A stretch of 64,000 nt of DNA. Origin: Ruegeria_C sp041537925 (GTDB lineage Bacteria; Pseudomonadota; Alphaproteobacteria; Rhodobacterales; Rhodobacteraceae). Below the pieces are notes generated by a model. That model worked only from the letters and a program-made list of their open reading frames with translations, had not been told where the DNA came from and did no database searches. Below, one piece after another: positions 8,239 through 17,181 of the stretch. The position numbers were made by a program, and so were the translations under genes. The stretch is taken from assembly GCF_041537925.1 (NCBI RefSeq), contig NZ_JBGOSH010000001.1, positions 558,001 to 622,000 of the forward strand, written 5' to 3'. Position 1 is the first letter of the stretch, and the number at the start of each line of letters is the position of its first letter.

Positions 8239-9324
8239 ATGAACAAACTCACGCCGCAGCCCGGAATAATGGACATCGCCCTGTACCAGGGTGGGGCTGC
8301 GCATGTCGAAGGCGTTAGCAATGTCATCAAGCTGAGTTCCAACGAAAACCCCTATGGGCCCAGTCCCAAAGCAATGGCGGCGGTGCGTGACAGCGCGTCG
8401 CTGCTGCACCGCTACCCCTCGACCGATCACGCGCTGCTGCGCGCCGCGATCGGCGAGGAGCACGGGCTGAACCCCGACCAGATCATCTGCGGTGTGGGTT
8501 CGGACGAGGTGCTGCAATTCGTGGTGCATGCCTATGCCGGTCCCGGCGACGAGGTGATCTATACCGAACACGGGTTCTCCATGTACCCGATTCTGGCCCG
8601 GATGGTCGGAGCGACCCCGGTGCAGGTGGACGAGCGCGACCGCAATGTCGATGTGGATGCGATCCTGGCCGCGTGTTCGGACCGGACCAGGGTGGTGTTC
8701 ATGGCCAACCCCGCCAATCCGACCTCGACCATGCTGGCCGAGGGCGAGGTCGCGCGGCTGGCCGACGCTCTGCCGCCGCAGGCGATCCTGGTGCTGGACG
8801 GGGCCTATGCCGAATTTGTCGACGATTTCGATGGCGGCGCCGCGCTGGTCGCTGCGCGCAGCAATTTGATCATGACCCGCACATTCTCCAAGATCTACGG
8901 TCTGGGCGGGATGCGGGTCGGCTGGGGCTATGCCCCGCAGGACATCATCGATGTGCTGAACCGCATCCGCCAGCCCTTCAATCTATCCTCCACCGCTTTG
9001 CTGGCCGCCGAGGCCGCCGTGCGGGACCGCGATTATGTCGATCACTGCCGCGCTGAGAATACCCGCCTGCGCGCCTGGCTGGCAGGTGAACTGGCCGAGG
9101 CGGGTGTGCCTTCGGACACCTCCTGCACCAATTTCATTCTGGCGCGGTTTGCCGATCGCGACGAGGCCGAGGCCTGCGACGCTTATCTGCAATCGCGAGG
9201 CCTTATCGTGCGCAAAGTGGCCGGTTACGGCCTGCCCAATGCACTGCGGATCACCGTGGGGGATGATGTGGCCTGCCAACGGGTGGCCGAGGCCGTGCGC
9301 AGCTTCAAGGCGGGTCAGGCATGA
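8239..9324 (+). CDS. hisC: Histidinol-phosphate aminotransferase (may also act in aromatic amino-acid synthesis)
   Basis: This 361-residue fold-type I aminotransferase has SSNENPYGPSPKAMAAV (family N-terminal signature), YAEFVDDF, and TRTFSKIYGLGGMRVGWG with the PLP lysine. Its 4-base overlap with the prephenate-dehydrogenase gene suggests it also serves tyrosine/phenylalanine synthesis as an aromatic aminotransferase, as known for HisC paralogues placed next to tyrA/tyrC. There are no other his genes near. An AAGGAG site stands 7 bases before ATG. Confidence 0.93.
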   Translation: MNKLTPQPGIMDIALYQGGAAHVEGVSNVIKLSSNENPYGPSPKAMAAVRDSASLLHRYPSTDHALLRAAIGEEHGLNPDQIICGVGSDEVLQFVVHAYAGPGDEVIYTEHGFSMYPILARMVGATPVQVDERDRNVDVDAILAACSDRTRVVFMANPANPTSTMLAEGEVARLADALPPQAILVLDGAYAEFVDDFDGGAALVAARSNLIMTRTFSKIYGLGGMRVGWGYAPQDIIDVLNRIRQPFNLSSTALLAAEAAVRDRDYVDHCRAENTRLRAWLAGELAEAGVPSDTSCTNFILARFADRDEAEACDAYLQSRGLIVRKVAGYGLPNALRITVGDDVACQRVAEAVRSFKAGQA

Positions 9325-10241
9325 GCCAGATTTATGACCGTGTGGCCCTGATCGGTCTTGGCCTGATCGCATCGTCGATGTTCTGGGCGATCAAGCGCGG
9401 CGGCCTCGCCGGTGAAGTCACCGGCTATGCCCGCTCGCAGGAAACCCGCGACACCGCACGCCGCATTGGCTTGTGCGACCGGGTTTGCGACAGCGCCGCG
9501 GAAGCAGCCGAGGGCGCCGATCTGGTGGTGCTTTGCGTGCCTGTGGGGGCGATGGGCGCGGTTGCCGCCGAAATCGAACCGGTGCTGAAACCAGGCGCGA
9601 CGGTCTCGGATGTCGGCTCGGTCAAGCGCAGCGTCGTCGGGGCGGTCTCGCCCCATATCCCCCAAGGCGTGCATTTCGTGCCCGCGCACCCATTGGCGGG
9701 AACCGAGCATTCGGGGCCGCAATCGGGCTTTGCCGAACTCTTTGACAATCGCTGGTGCCTGCTGGTCCCGGTCGAGGGCAGTGATGCCAAGGCAGTGGCA
9801 AAGCTACGCGCGTTCTGGGAGGGGATCGGCTCCAACGTCGAAGAGATGGAGATCGAGCGCCACGATCTGGTGTTGGCGGTGACCAGTCACGCTCCGCACC
9901 TGATTGCCTATACGATGGTTGGCGTGGCCGACGATCTGCGGCGCGTCACCGATAGCGAGGTCATCAAATATTCCGCAGCCGGGTTTCGCGATTTCACCCG
10001 TATCGCGGCCAGTGACCCGACCATGTGGCGCGATGTTTTTCTGACCAACCGGGATGCGACGCTGGAGATTCTGGGCCGCTTCACCGAAGAGCTTTTTGCG
10101 CTGCAACGCGCCATCCGCACTGGCGATGGCGAGATGCTGCACGACTATTTCACACGCACCCGCGCCATCAGGCGCAGCATTATCGAGGCGGGGCAGGATA
10201 CCGACGCCCCGGATTTCGGACGAGGAAAGGTCAAGACATGA
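9321..10241 (+). CDS. tyrC: Prephenate/arogenate dehydrogenase
   Basis: This 306-residue NAD(P)-dependent enzyme makes 4-hydroxyphenylpyruvate or tyrosine. It has the nucleotide-binding start VALIGLGLIASSMFWAIKRG, then DVGSVKRSVV and FVPAHPLAGTEHSGP, which holds the conserved catalytic His region of TyrA proteins. No ACT or chorismate-mutase domain is fused. The start overlaps hisC by 4 bases and the stop overlaps the extensin-like gene by 4, so the three genes are translationally coupled. The choice of prephenate or arogenate as substrate cannot be told from the sequence. Confidence 0.92.
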   Translation: MSQIYDRVALIGLGLIASSMFWAIKRGGLAGEVTGYARSQETRDTARRIGLCDRVCDSAAEAAEGADLVVLCVPVGAMGAVAAEIEPVLKPGATVSDVGSVKRSVVGAVSPHIPQGVHFVPAHPLAGTEHSGPQSGFAELFDNRWCLLVPVEGSDAKAVAKLRAFWEGIGSNVEEMEIERHDLVLAVTSHAPHLIAYTMVGVADDLRRVTDSEVIKYSAAGFRDFTRIAASDPTMWRDVFLTNRDATLEILGRFTEELFALQRAIRTGDGEMLHDYFTRTRAIRRSIIEAGQDTDAPDFGRGKVKT

Positions 10242-11086
10242 CAAGGCGGGGTTGGGGTCTGGCGGCAATAGCCGCACTGGTAATCGGCGGCGATATGGCG
10301 CAAGCGCTCAGTCCCGACACCTCGCCCCGCCCCCAGATGCGCCCCCAGACACGCACCGTTGCGACCGCGCAGGTGACCCGCGCCGGTTTTGTGGCAACCG
10401 CCCCGCGCATGCGCCCGGTCGCACGTCCGGCCTCGGAACAAGCGATGCTTGCGACCGCGCGCATCCTCGACGATATCACCCCCGGCCCAGCCCTGTCGCT
10501 GCGCCCGGCAGAGCGACCAAAAGGACTCGAGCAGAAGGTGTTTTTCAAAAAGCGCAAACTGCGCAAGACCTCGGTCTGCGGCGATATCGACATTCAGGGC
10601 GAAAAGGTCGGCAAGATCCCCGCCAAGACGCGCGGCTGCGGAGCAAAAAATGCGGTACGGGTGAATTCGGTGGGCGGTGTGAAGCTGAGCCGCCCTTCGG
10701 TAATGACCTGCGAAACGGCAGAAGCGCTTAACAAATGGGTGCAACGCGGGGTGAAGCCTGCGTTCAAGCCGATGGGGCGGGTGGCTGAATTGCAGGTGGC
10801 GGCGCATTACGCCTGCCGCACCCGCAACAACAAGCGTGGAGCGAAAATCTCGGAACACGGCAAGGGCAAGGCGATCGACATCTCCGGTTTCACGCTGGAT
10901 ACCGGCCGCACCATCACGGTTGCGGGTGGCTGGCGCACCGGCCAGTCCCGCAAGGCCCTGCTGCGCGCCTGGCGCGCGGCCTGCGGCCCGTTTGGCACCG
11001 TGTTGGGCCCCAATGCCGACCGCTATCATCAGGACCACTTCCATATGGACACCGCCCGCCACCGGGGCGGCAACTACTGCCGCTAG
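10238..11086 (+). CDS. Secreted extensin-like C-terminal domain protein
   Basis: This 282-residue protein begins with a signal peptide (MTRRGWGLAAIAALVIGGDM ... AQA) and a Pro/Arg-rich linker, then the extensin-like domain. That domain shows TSVCGDIDIQGEKVG, VMTCETAEALNKWV, HGKGKAIDISGF and YHQDHFHMDTARH near the end. The HxxxxxxD and HxH residues resemble the zinc site of LAS/DD-peptidase folds, so a role in the cell wall is plausible though unproven for the family. The start at 10238 overlaps the tyrC stop (ATGA); a longer frame from 10025 would lie inside tyrC. Confidence 0.85.
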   Translation: MTRRGWGLAAIAALVIGGDMAQALSPDTSPRPQMRPQTRTVATAQVTRAGFVATAPRMRPVARPASEQAMLATARILDDITPGPALSLRPAERPKGLEQKVFFKKRKLRKTSVCGDIDIQGEKVGKIPAKTRGCGAKNAVRVNSVGGVKLSRPSVMTCETAEALNKWVQRGVKPAFKPMGRVAELQVAAHYACRTRNNKRGAKISEHGKGKAIDISGFTLDTGRTITVAGGWRTGQSRKALLRAWRAACGPFGTVLGPNADRYHQDHFHMDTARHRGGNYCR

Positions 11087-11164
11087 AGCCCAATCTGAAA
11101 AATGAGACGCACGGGCCGTGATTCAGAAATTACGGTCCATGCTTTGGGTCGGGTCGCGCCGGGA

Positions 11165-12340
11165 TCAGTTCAGATAGGGCTCGGGATCGACGCTTTCGAA
11201 GCCGTTGCGCACTTCGAAATGCACATAGGCGTCGTTACCGCTGCGCAGCTGCGCGATCTTCTGGCCGCGTTTGACCCGGCTGCCCTTCTTGACCTCGATA
11301 CCGGAGACATTGGCATAGACGGTCAGCAGATTGTTCTTGTGGCGCACAACGATGATCGGCACCTCATCAGCGTCAGCGGTGATCGCGGCGACGGTTCCCG
11401 CCTCAGCGGCCAGAACCGCCGTTCCGGGTGAACCGGCGATGTCGATACCCTCGTTCTTGCCCTTGGCATAGGTCCGGATGACCTTGCCGGTCACCGGATA
11501 ACCCAGCCGGGCAGAACTGTTCGTAGCTTTCTCGGTCAGCGATACATCCGGCGTTTCCGGCGGTTCGGCCGAGATTTTTTCATCCGGCAGCGCGGTGGTC
11601 GAGCTGGGAGGTGTCGGGGTCGGGCTGCCCTGCCCCGGCCCGCTGACCGCGGTGGTGGAAGTTGCGACAGCAACCGGGATCGGCGCTGGCTGATCCTTGA
11701 CCGGGATCAGCAGATATTGCCCCTCGCGAATGGCGAAATCGGTTCCAAGCCCGTTCCATTCGGCCAGCGACTTGACCGGCACCTGATAAAGCCGCGAGAC
11801 GGTATAAGCGGTCTCGCCGCGCTTGACCTTATGGCGGATCGGTTCGGGCCCGGCCGGGGCGGCGGGCGCAGCGGGTTTGGCCGGGGCCAGCGTCGTGGTC
11901 TGGACCGGTGTGGTGTCCGGTGCCTGATCGATGGCCGACCCCGCAATCGTGGCGATATCCACATTGCCAGTGCCGGGCGCGGGTTCGGACACCCGGCGCG
12001 GCAGTGACACGACCTCGCCATCGCGCAGCTTGTCATTGGCGTTGAGCCCGTTGAACCGCGCCACCTCTCCGGGCGACACCCCGATCCGGCTTGACAACGA
12101 GGTGACCGTGTCACCACGCCGCGCCACCGCGACCTGATAGTTCGGGTACGAGATCACGCCCCGGCTGTCGGGGCTCGGACGGGCCTGCGTATTGACGTTC
12201 TGGGCCGCTTCGGTGGTGTTAAACGCACCGACCTGGCCGCGCAGATCATAATCCAGCGGCCCTTCGCAGGCCGCAAGGAATCCCGTTGCTGCAATGGCCA
12301 ACGACCAGCGCATACGGGAGCCGACAAAGGGTACTGCCAT
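11165..12340 (-). CDS. nlpD: Lipoprotein M23-family peptidase with two LysM domains (NlpD-like)
   Basis: This 391-residue protein has a lipobox (TGFLAACEG) near residue 25, LysM domains at about 50-95 (VARRGDTVTSLSSRIGVSPG) and 170-215 (VKRGETAYTVSRLYQVPVKS), a Pro/Thr linker, and a C-terminal M23 domain with GIDIAGSPGTAVLAAEAGTV and YVHFEVRNGFESVDPEPYL. The HxH of active LytM enzymes is not clear: the first His is replaced in the GIDIAG segment, as in NlpD/EnvC-type amidase activators, so a regulatory role in septal wall cleavage is likely. GAGGA precedes ATG at 12340. It follows surE-pcm on the same strand, the usual neighbourhood of nlpD. Confidence 0.9.
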   Translation of the reverse strand: MAVPFVGSRMRWSLAIAATGFLAACEGPLDYDLRGQVGAFNTTEAAQNVNTQARPSPDSRGVISYPNYQVAVARRGDTVTSLSSRIGVSPGEVARFNGLNANDKLRDGEVVSLPRRVSEPAPGTGNVDIATIAGSAIDQAPDTTPVQTTTLAPAKPAAPAAPAGPEPIRHKVKRGETAYTVSRLYQVPVKSLAEWNGLGTDFAIREGQYLLIPVKDQPAPIPVAVATSTTAVSGPGQGSPTPTPPSSTTALPDEKISAEPPETPDVSLTEKATNSSARLGYPVTGKVIRTYAKGKNEGIDIAGSPGTAVLAAEAGTVAAITADADEVPIIVVRHKNNLLTVYANVSGIEVKKGSRVKRGQKIAQLRSGNDAYVHFEVRNGFESVDPEPYLN

Positions 12341-12409
12341 ATCTCAATCCTCAAAATCCACGCCCCCTGTTGACCGGAGGCTTGATGTGCCAGGTCTGCC
12401 CTACCCGGT

Positions 12410-13057
12410 TCAGCCGTCTTTTCCCAGCCCTTCCAGCAAGGGTACGAAACGCACCGGGCGCAGCTCGTCATAGTCGTAGCCCGCTTCCGTCCGGCGCACC
12501 CGGATCAACGTCTGAACCGCGTCGGACTGACCAACTGGCACCACCATGATACCCCCGATCTTGAGTTGCGCCAAGAGCGGGCCGGGCGGATCTTCAGCGG
12601 CTGCGGTCACAATGATGCGGTCAAAGGGGGCCTGTTCAGGCAAACCATGCGATCCATCGCCGACAATCGCGGTGATATTGACCAGGTTGAGGTCCTGAAA
12701 CAGCTGCATCGCCTCGCGCACCAGCCGCGCATGGCGGTCAATGGTATAGACCCGCCGCGTCAACCGCGCCAGAACCGCCGCCTGATAGCCCGAGCCGGTC
12801 CCGACCTCGAGCACCTTGTCGCGTGGCGTCAGCTCCAGCGCCTGGGTCATGATCCCCACTACCGAGGGCTGACTGATCGTCTGACCGCAGGCAATCGGCA
12901 GCGGCATGTCCTCATAGGCGCGCCCGGTGAACAGCCCGCGCACGAAGGGACCGCGATCGATCTCTTCCATCGCGGCCAGCACCTTGGCATCCGTCACCCC
13001 GCGCGAGCGTAGGTGATAGAGGAACTGCATCTTGGTTTCGGCGTCGGGTCCACTCAT
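12410..13057 (-). CDS. pcm: Protein-L-isoaspartate O-methyltransferase
   Basis: This 215-residue SAM-dependent methyltransferase starts repair of isoaspartyl damage in proteins. It shows the family motifs PFVRGLFTGRAYEDMPLPI, GQTISQPSVVGIMTQAL and the SAM site KVLEVGTGSGYQAAVLARL, followed by FDRIIVTAAAEDPP. The length is normal. Its start overlaps the surE stop by 4 bases, so translation is coupled. The surE-pcm-nlpD order is widely conserved in proteobacteria. Confidence 0.96.
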   Translation of the reverse strand: MSGPDAETKMQFLYHLRSRGVTDAKVLAAMEEIDRGPFVRGLFTGRAYEDMPLPIACGQTISQPSVVGIMTQALELTPRDKVLEVGTGSGYQAAVLARLTRRVYTIDRHARLVREAMQLFQDLNLVNITAIVGDGSHGLPEQAPFDRIIVTAAAEDPPGPLLAQLKIGGIMVVPVGQSDAVQTLIRVRRTEAGYDYDELRPVRFVPLLEGLGKDG

Positions 13058-13836
13058 TCGATCGCTTTCAACGCCTGTAGCTGGTCATGGGCGGTCAGAT
13101 CGGCGCGCATCGGCGTAACCGAGATAAAACCGTCGAGATTGGCAGCGACATCGGTGCCGGGTGCGCTCGGTTCCCGCTGGTCGCCGCCCTGTATCCACAG
13201 GAATCTGCGGCCAGAGGGCGAGTTCTGCGGCATGACCGAAAAACGCGCATGGGGGCGATAGCCCTGAGGCACCACCCGCATTCCGGCCAGATCCGCAGCG
13301 GGCACAGGCGGGAAGTTCACATTGTAGAACAGGCGGTAGTCGCCGTCATCCGGCGGGTTGTTATCGAGGATGGACCGGACCACCCGCGCACCATGCACGC
13401 GCGACACTTCGAACGGGTCGTCGCGATCACGATTGTCGGGGCCATAGAATTGCGACAGGGCGATGGCGGGCAGCCCTTGCAGCGCCGCCTCCATCGCGGC
13501 CCCGATCGTGCCGGAATAGAGCGTGTTCTCACCCGCGTTGTTGCCCCGGTTCACGCCCGACAGCACCAGATCGGGCTGCATATCCTTCATCACGTCATGT
13601 ACGCCCACCATAACGCAATCCGCCGGGCTGCCCTCGGCGGCGTAACGGCGATCTGCCAGCTCGATGACCATCATCGGGCGGGTGTAGCTGATGCAATGGG
13701 CTACGCCGGATTGCTCGAAAGCGGGGGCGACAACCCAGACCTCGCCATCGGGTCCGGCAATCTCGGCGGCGATCTCTTCCAGCACGCTGAGACCCGGCGC
13801 ATTGATGCCGTCATCGTTTGTCAAAAGAATGCGCAT
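13054..13836 (-). CDS. surE: 5'/3'-nucleotidase SurE
   Basis: This 260-residue metal-dependent phosphatase acts on nucleoside monophosphates. The N-terminus MRILLTNDDGINAPGLSVL carries the DD metal site, and SGVNRGNNAGENTLYSGTIG carries the Asn ligand and phosphate site. VNFPPVPAADLAGMRVVPQG is also typical. It is the first gene of surE-pcm-nlpD on the minus strand. About 80 non-coding bases separate it from ribE. Confidence 0.96.
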   Translation of the reverse strand: MRILLTNDDGINAPGLSVLEEIAAEIAGPDGEVWVVAPAFEQSGVAHCISYTRPMMVIELADRRYAAEGSPADCVMVGVHDVMKDMQPDLVLSGVNRGNNAGENTLYSGTIGAAMEAALQGLPAIALSQFYGPDNRDRDDPFEVSRVHGARVVRSILDNNPPDDGDYRLFYNVNFPPVPAADLAGMRVVPQGYRPHARFSVMPQNSPSGRRFLWIQGGDQREPSAPGTDVAANLDGFISVTPMRADLTAHDQLQALKAIE

Positions 13837-13917
13837 GATGTCTCTGCCTGTTTGATCCTTGCCCGTATTCAGCCTTGTTAGACGTCGCCCGGATGCACGG
13901 CAAGCTGCCGGTGCACT

Positions 13918-14505
13918 TCAGCTGACCTCGTTGAGCCGTGCGACATAGCGTGCCAGCGTGTCGATCTCAAGATTGATGTGATCTCCAACGCCAACCTTAC
14001 CCCAGTTGGTGACCTCTTTGGTATGCGGGATGAAGTTGATGCCGAACTCGGGCCCTTGCACATCATTCACCGTTAGCGAGGTGCCGTTCAACGCGACCGA
14101 GCCTTTGGGTGCGATGAACCGCGCCAGATCACTCGGCGCTCGAAAAGTGACGCGGGTGCTGTCGCCTTCATCCTCAACTGCGATTACCTCGGCCACGCCA
14201 TCGACATGACCGGAAACGATATGCCCGCCCAGTTCGTCGCCCACTTTGAGCGCGCGTTCCAGATTGACGCGCGTGCCGACCTGCCAAGTCCCGAGATTGG
14301 TTTTCGACACGGTTTCGGCGCTGATCTGCACGTCATACCAGTCTCTGCCCAGGGCGATCACCGTCAGGCACACGCCATCGCTAGAGATCGAGGCACCGAT
14401 ATCGATACCCGCAGTGTCATATCCGGTCCGGATGCGCGCCCGCAGATCGCCCTGCTGATCCAGTTCGATGACTGTGCCCACATCTGTGACGATACCCGTG
14501 AACAT
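13918..14505 (-). CDS. ribE: Riboflavin synthase alpha chain
   Basis: This 195-residue enzyme dismutates two 6,7-dimethyl-8-ribityllumazines into riboflavin. It has two lumazine-binding repeats: MFTGIVTDVGTVIELDQQGD with SISSDGVCLTVIAL, and GHIVSGHVDGVAEVIAVEDE with GSVALNGTSLTVNDV. Residues FIPHTKEVTN near the end are conserved. In many Rhodobacterales it follows nrdR-ribD directly; here a capsule cassette lies between ribE and ribD. Confidence 0.95.
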   Translation of the reverse strand: MFTGIVTDVGTVIELDQQGDLRARIRTGYDTAGIDIGASISSDGVCLTVIALGRDWYDVQISAETVSKTNLGTWQVGTRVNLERALKVGDELGGHIVSGHVDGVAEVIAVEDEGDSTRVTFRAPSDLARFIAPKGSVALNGTSLTVNDVQGPEFGINFIPHTKEVTNWGKVGVGDHINLEIDTLARYVARLNEVS

Positions 14506-14560
14506 ATTCGAAACCTCTGCGTGTTTGCCTTACTGCTGACCTAACGGCGCACCGGGCGGC

Positions 14561-14580
14561 GGGCAAGCCCCCGCTTGCCC
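14561..14580. other. Perfect 8-bp hairpin in front of the capsule cassette
   Basis: GGGCAAGC (14561-14568) pairs with GCTTGCCC (14573-14580) around a CCCC loop. There is no T-run on either side. It sits between divergent ribE and kpsS and spans a TTG at 14575 that would otherwise lengthen kpsS by 20 codons. It may be a leader structure or an insulator; no function is shown. Confidence 0.4.
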
Positions 14581-14634
14581 AAGGACGCCGTTCTGGTCAT
14601 AGTTTCGACCAAAAGACAGAGCAGTATCGCGCAG

Positions 14635-15951
14635 ATGATCAACCGGGCAGTAAAACGGGACACGAAAACGCCGCAGTCGCGGCGCGTGTTCCTGTTTTTG
14701 CAGGGTCCGCATGGTCCGTTCTTTCACGGCCTTGCCCGCATGTTGCGCGCCACCGGCGCCGAGACCTGGCGCGTCGGCTTCAATGCGGGCGACCGCGCCT
14801 TCTGGCGCCAATCAAAGCACTACATACCTTATCGCGGCACCATCGCGGGCTGGCCCGAGACGCTGACCGCGCTGCTGGACCAACATGGTGTGACCGACAT
14901 CGTACTTTACGGCGATGCCCGCCCGATCCATGCCAGTGCGATCCGGATCACCCGCTCGCAAGGCGTGACGGTGCATGTGTTTGAAGAAGGCTATCTGCGC
15001 CCCTATTGGGTAACCTATGAACGCAACGGCTCAAACGGTAACTCGCGGCTGATGGGTATGAATGTGGCGCAGATGCAGGACGATCTGGACCACTCGGATC
15101 ACGATTCTCCGCCGCCGCCCGCTCATTGGGGCGACATGCGCGAGCACATCTTTTACGGCGCGCTCTATCATTGGTTCGTGATGTTTCGGAACCGGCGATA
15201 CGGTAACTTCAGGCCGCATCGCGAATTTCCGGTGACAGTCGAATTCAGGCTCTACCTGAAACGGCTGCTGCTGATGCCAGCACATGCGATCGAGCGCCGC
15301 ATTGCCACCCGACGCGTGCGCGACGGCGGGTTCCCCTATCACCTTGCCCTCTTGCAGCTGGAACAGGACAGCTCGTTTCAGACCCATTCGCCCTTTGCGC
15401 GGATGACCGAGTTTCTCGACACTCTGTTCAGCGGTTTTGCCGAGGGCGCGCCCGGTCACCACCATCTTGTCGTCAAGGCGCACCCGCTTGAAAACGACCG
15501 CATCCCTCTGCGCCGCGAGGTCAATAGACTGGCACGGCAACATGGCATTGGCGACCGCGTGCATTACGTGCGCGGTGGCAAACTGGCGCAATTGCTGGAC
15601 GATGCACGCAGTGCGGTGACGGTGAATTCCACGTCCGGTCAACAGGTTCTGTGGCGCGGCATTCCGTTGAAAATCTTCGGTACGGCCGTCTATGCCAAAC
15701 CCGAATTTGTCTCGGACCAACCCCTGCCTGCCTTCTTCGATGCGCCGACCCGCCCCGACAAGGAAGCCTATCGGTGCTATCGCCGGTACCTGCTGGAAAC
15801 CAGCCAGGTACCGGGCGGATATTATGCCCGTAAAGGTCGGCAGCAGCTGCTGCGGCAGGTGGTTGACATGATGCTGGCCCCCGGTGATCCCTATGAAATG
15901 CTGAAATCCGGGAACGCGGCTCCTCGGCAACAGTTGCGTCTGGTGAACTGA
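14635..15951 (+). CDS. kpsS: KpsS-like capsular polysaccharide beta-Kdo transferase
   Basis: This 438-residue protein resembles KpsS, which with KpsC adds the first Kdo residues to lyso-phosphatidylglycerol to build the lipid anchor of group-2-type capsules. Visible family features are VFLFLQGPHGPFFHGLARML, FEEGYLRPYWVTYE, KAHPLENDRIPLRREV, and TVNSTSGQQVLWRGIPLKIF near the C-terminus. I chose ATG 14635; an upstream TTG (14575) lies inside a hairpin and adds residues unlike the family. It is followed by an export lipoprotein and kpsC in the same direction. Confidence 0.85.
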   Translation: MINRAVKRDTKTPQSRRVFLFLQGPHGPFFHGLARMLRATGAETWRVGFNAGDRAFWRQSKHYIPYRGTIAGWPETLTALLDQHGVTDIVLYGDARPIHASAIRITRSQGVTVHVFEEGYLRPYWVTYERNGSNGNSRLMGMNVAQMQDDLDHSDHDSPPPPAHWGDMREHIFYGALYHWFVMFRNRRYGNFRPHREFPVTVEFRLYLKRLLLMPAHAIERRIATRRVRDGGFPYHLALLQLEQDSSFQTHSPFARMTEFLDTLFSGFAEGAPGHHHLVVKAHPLENDRIPLRREVNRLARQHGIGDRVHYVRGGKLAQLLDDARSAVTVNSTSGQQVLWRGIPLKIFGTAVYAKPEFVSDQPLPAFFDAPTRPDKEAYRCYRRYLLETSQVPGGYYARKGRQQLLRQVVDMMLAPGDPYEMLKSGNAAPRQQLRLVN

Positions 15952-16046
15952 CTGTCGCACCTGCGACCTCTGGATATTTGCACTCGTTTTCGGTAGCTTG
16001 CCTCGAAATCCGAGGCAGGCATACAAAAAGGTCGAGGAGACCGACA

Positions 16047-17177
16047 GTGAATTCCATCTCCAATCGTTGGGTCAAACCCTTCGTATTGCTGACCGTTCTG
16101 GGTCTGGCGGCGTCATGTTCGCTGCCCCGTTCCGGGCCGAGCAAAAGCCAGATTTATGCGGGTTCGGTTCAAAATGAAGGCGATGCCTTTGTCGTGGCGG
16201 TCAACGACCGCGTCACGCGTGCGACCGCCGTGGTGCCCGCGCTTGGGTTTTCCGACAGTTTCAAAACAGCCACGCGTCTCACGTCAGACACGATTCGCCC
16301 AGGCGATGTTCTGGGCCTGACGATCTGGGAGAATGTCGATGACGGGCTGCTTTCGGGAGAGGTCAGCAACTCGACCCCTCTGGAAGAGGTGCAGGTTGAC
16401 AGCGATGGATTTATCTTCGTGCCCTATGCCGGGCGCGTGCGTGCCACGGGCAGCACGCCCAACCAGTTGCGTCAGGAAATCACCGCAAAGCTCGAAGAGC
16501 AAACCCCGGACCCGCAGGTTGAAGTGCGACGCCTGGCAGGCGATGGCGCAACGGTGTCGGTTACCGGTTCGGTCGGAGCGCAGGGCGTCTTTCCCATCGA
16601 GCGTCCGACGCGCACATTGTCCGCAATGCTGGCACAGGCGGGCGGGATCGTTATCGAACCCGAGATCGCTCAGGTGACTGTCATCCGCGGGCGGCAGAAG
16701 GGCAAGATCTGGTACCAGGACCTGTTCCAGAATCCCGAGTTGGATGTGGCTCTGCGCGGCGGTGACCGCATCCTGGTCGAAGAAGACGACCGCACTTTCA
16801 CCGCGCTGGGTGCGACCCAGAGCCAGGCGCGTGTCCCGTTCGAGACACAGGACTTGTCAGCGCTTGAAGCGATCGCACAGATCGGCGGTCTTGTTTCGGT
16901 CTCGTCGGACCCGACAGGTGTGTTTGTCCTGCGCAACGAACCAGCCGCAATTGCGGGGCAGGTTCTGGGCCGCAACGATCTTCAGGGCGCGCAGCGGATG
17001 GTCTACGTGCTGAACCTGACCGAACCCAACGGGCTGTTCCTGGCCCGGGATTTCGTGATCCGGGACGAGGATACGCTCTACGTGACCGAAGCGCCCTACG
17101 CGCAATGGTCCAAGGCGATCTCGCTCATTTCCGGTGGCCTGGCACCCTTTGCAAACTTCAAGACGCTGGCGAACTGA
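16047..17177 (+). CDS. Polysaccharide export outer-membrane protein (Wza/KpsD-like)
   Basis: This 376-residue protein has an N-terminal signal with a cysteine at LAASCSLPRSG that may be lipidated. It then has a poly-export domain (RPGDVLGLTIWENVDDGLLS, VQVDSDGFIFVPYAGRVRA) and at least two SLBB-like segments (VSVTGSVGAQGVFPIERP and RVPFETQDLSALEAIAQIGG). Such proteins form the periplasmic/outer-membrane channel for capsule export. The GTG start at 16047 follows GAGGAG; an upstream in-frame start at 15978 adds a basic stretch without a signal. It lies between kpsS and kpsC, so the cassette covers anchor synthesis and export, but no KpsM/KpsT ABC transporter is in the window. Confidence 0.85.
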   Translation: MNSISNRWVKPFVLLTVLGLAASCSLPRSGPSKSQIYAGSVQNEGDAFVVAVNDRVTRATAVVPALGFSDSFKTATRLTSDTIRPGDVLGLTIWENVDDGLLSGEVSNSTPLEEVQVDSDGFIFVPYAGRVRATGSTPNQLRQEITAKLEEQTPDPQVEVRRLAGDGATVSVTGSVGAQGVFPIERPTRTLSAMLAQAGGIVIEPEIAQVTVIRGRQKGKIWYQDLFQNPELDVALRGGDRILVEEDDRTFTALGATQSQARVPFETQDLSALEAIAQIGGLVSVSSDPTGVFVLRNEPAAIAGQVLGRNDLQGAQRMVYVLNLTEPNGLFLARDFVIRDEDTLYVTEAPYAQWSKAISLISGGLAPFANFKTLAN

Positions 17178-17181
17178 TCTG

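Noticed and set aside
14575..14634. TTG start adding 20 codons to kpsS
   Set aside because: The TTG lies inside a perfect hairpin (14561-14580) and the added residues do not look like KpsS.
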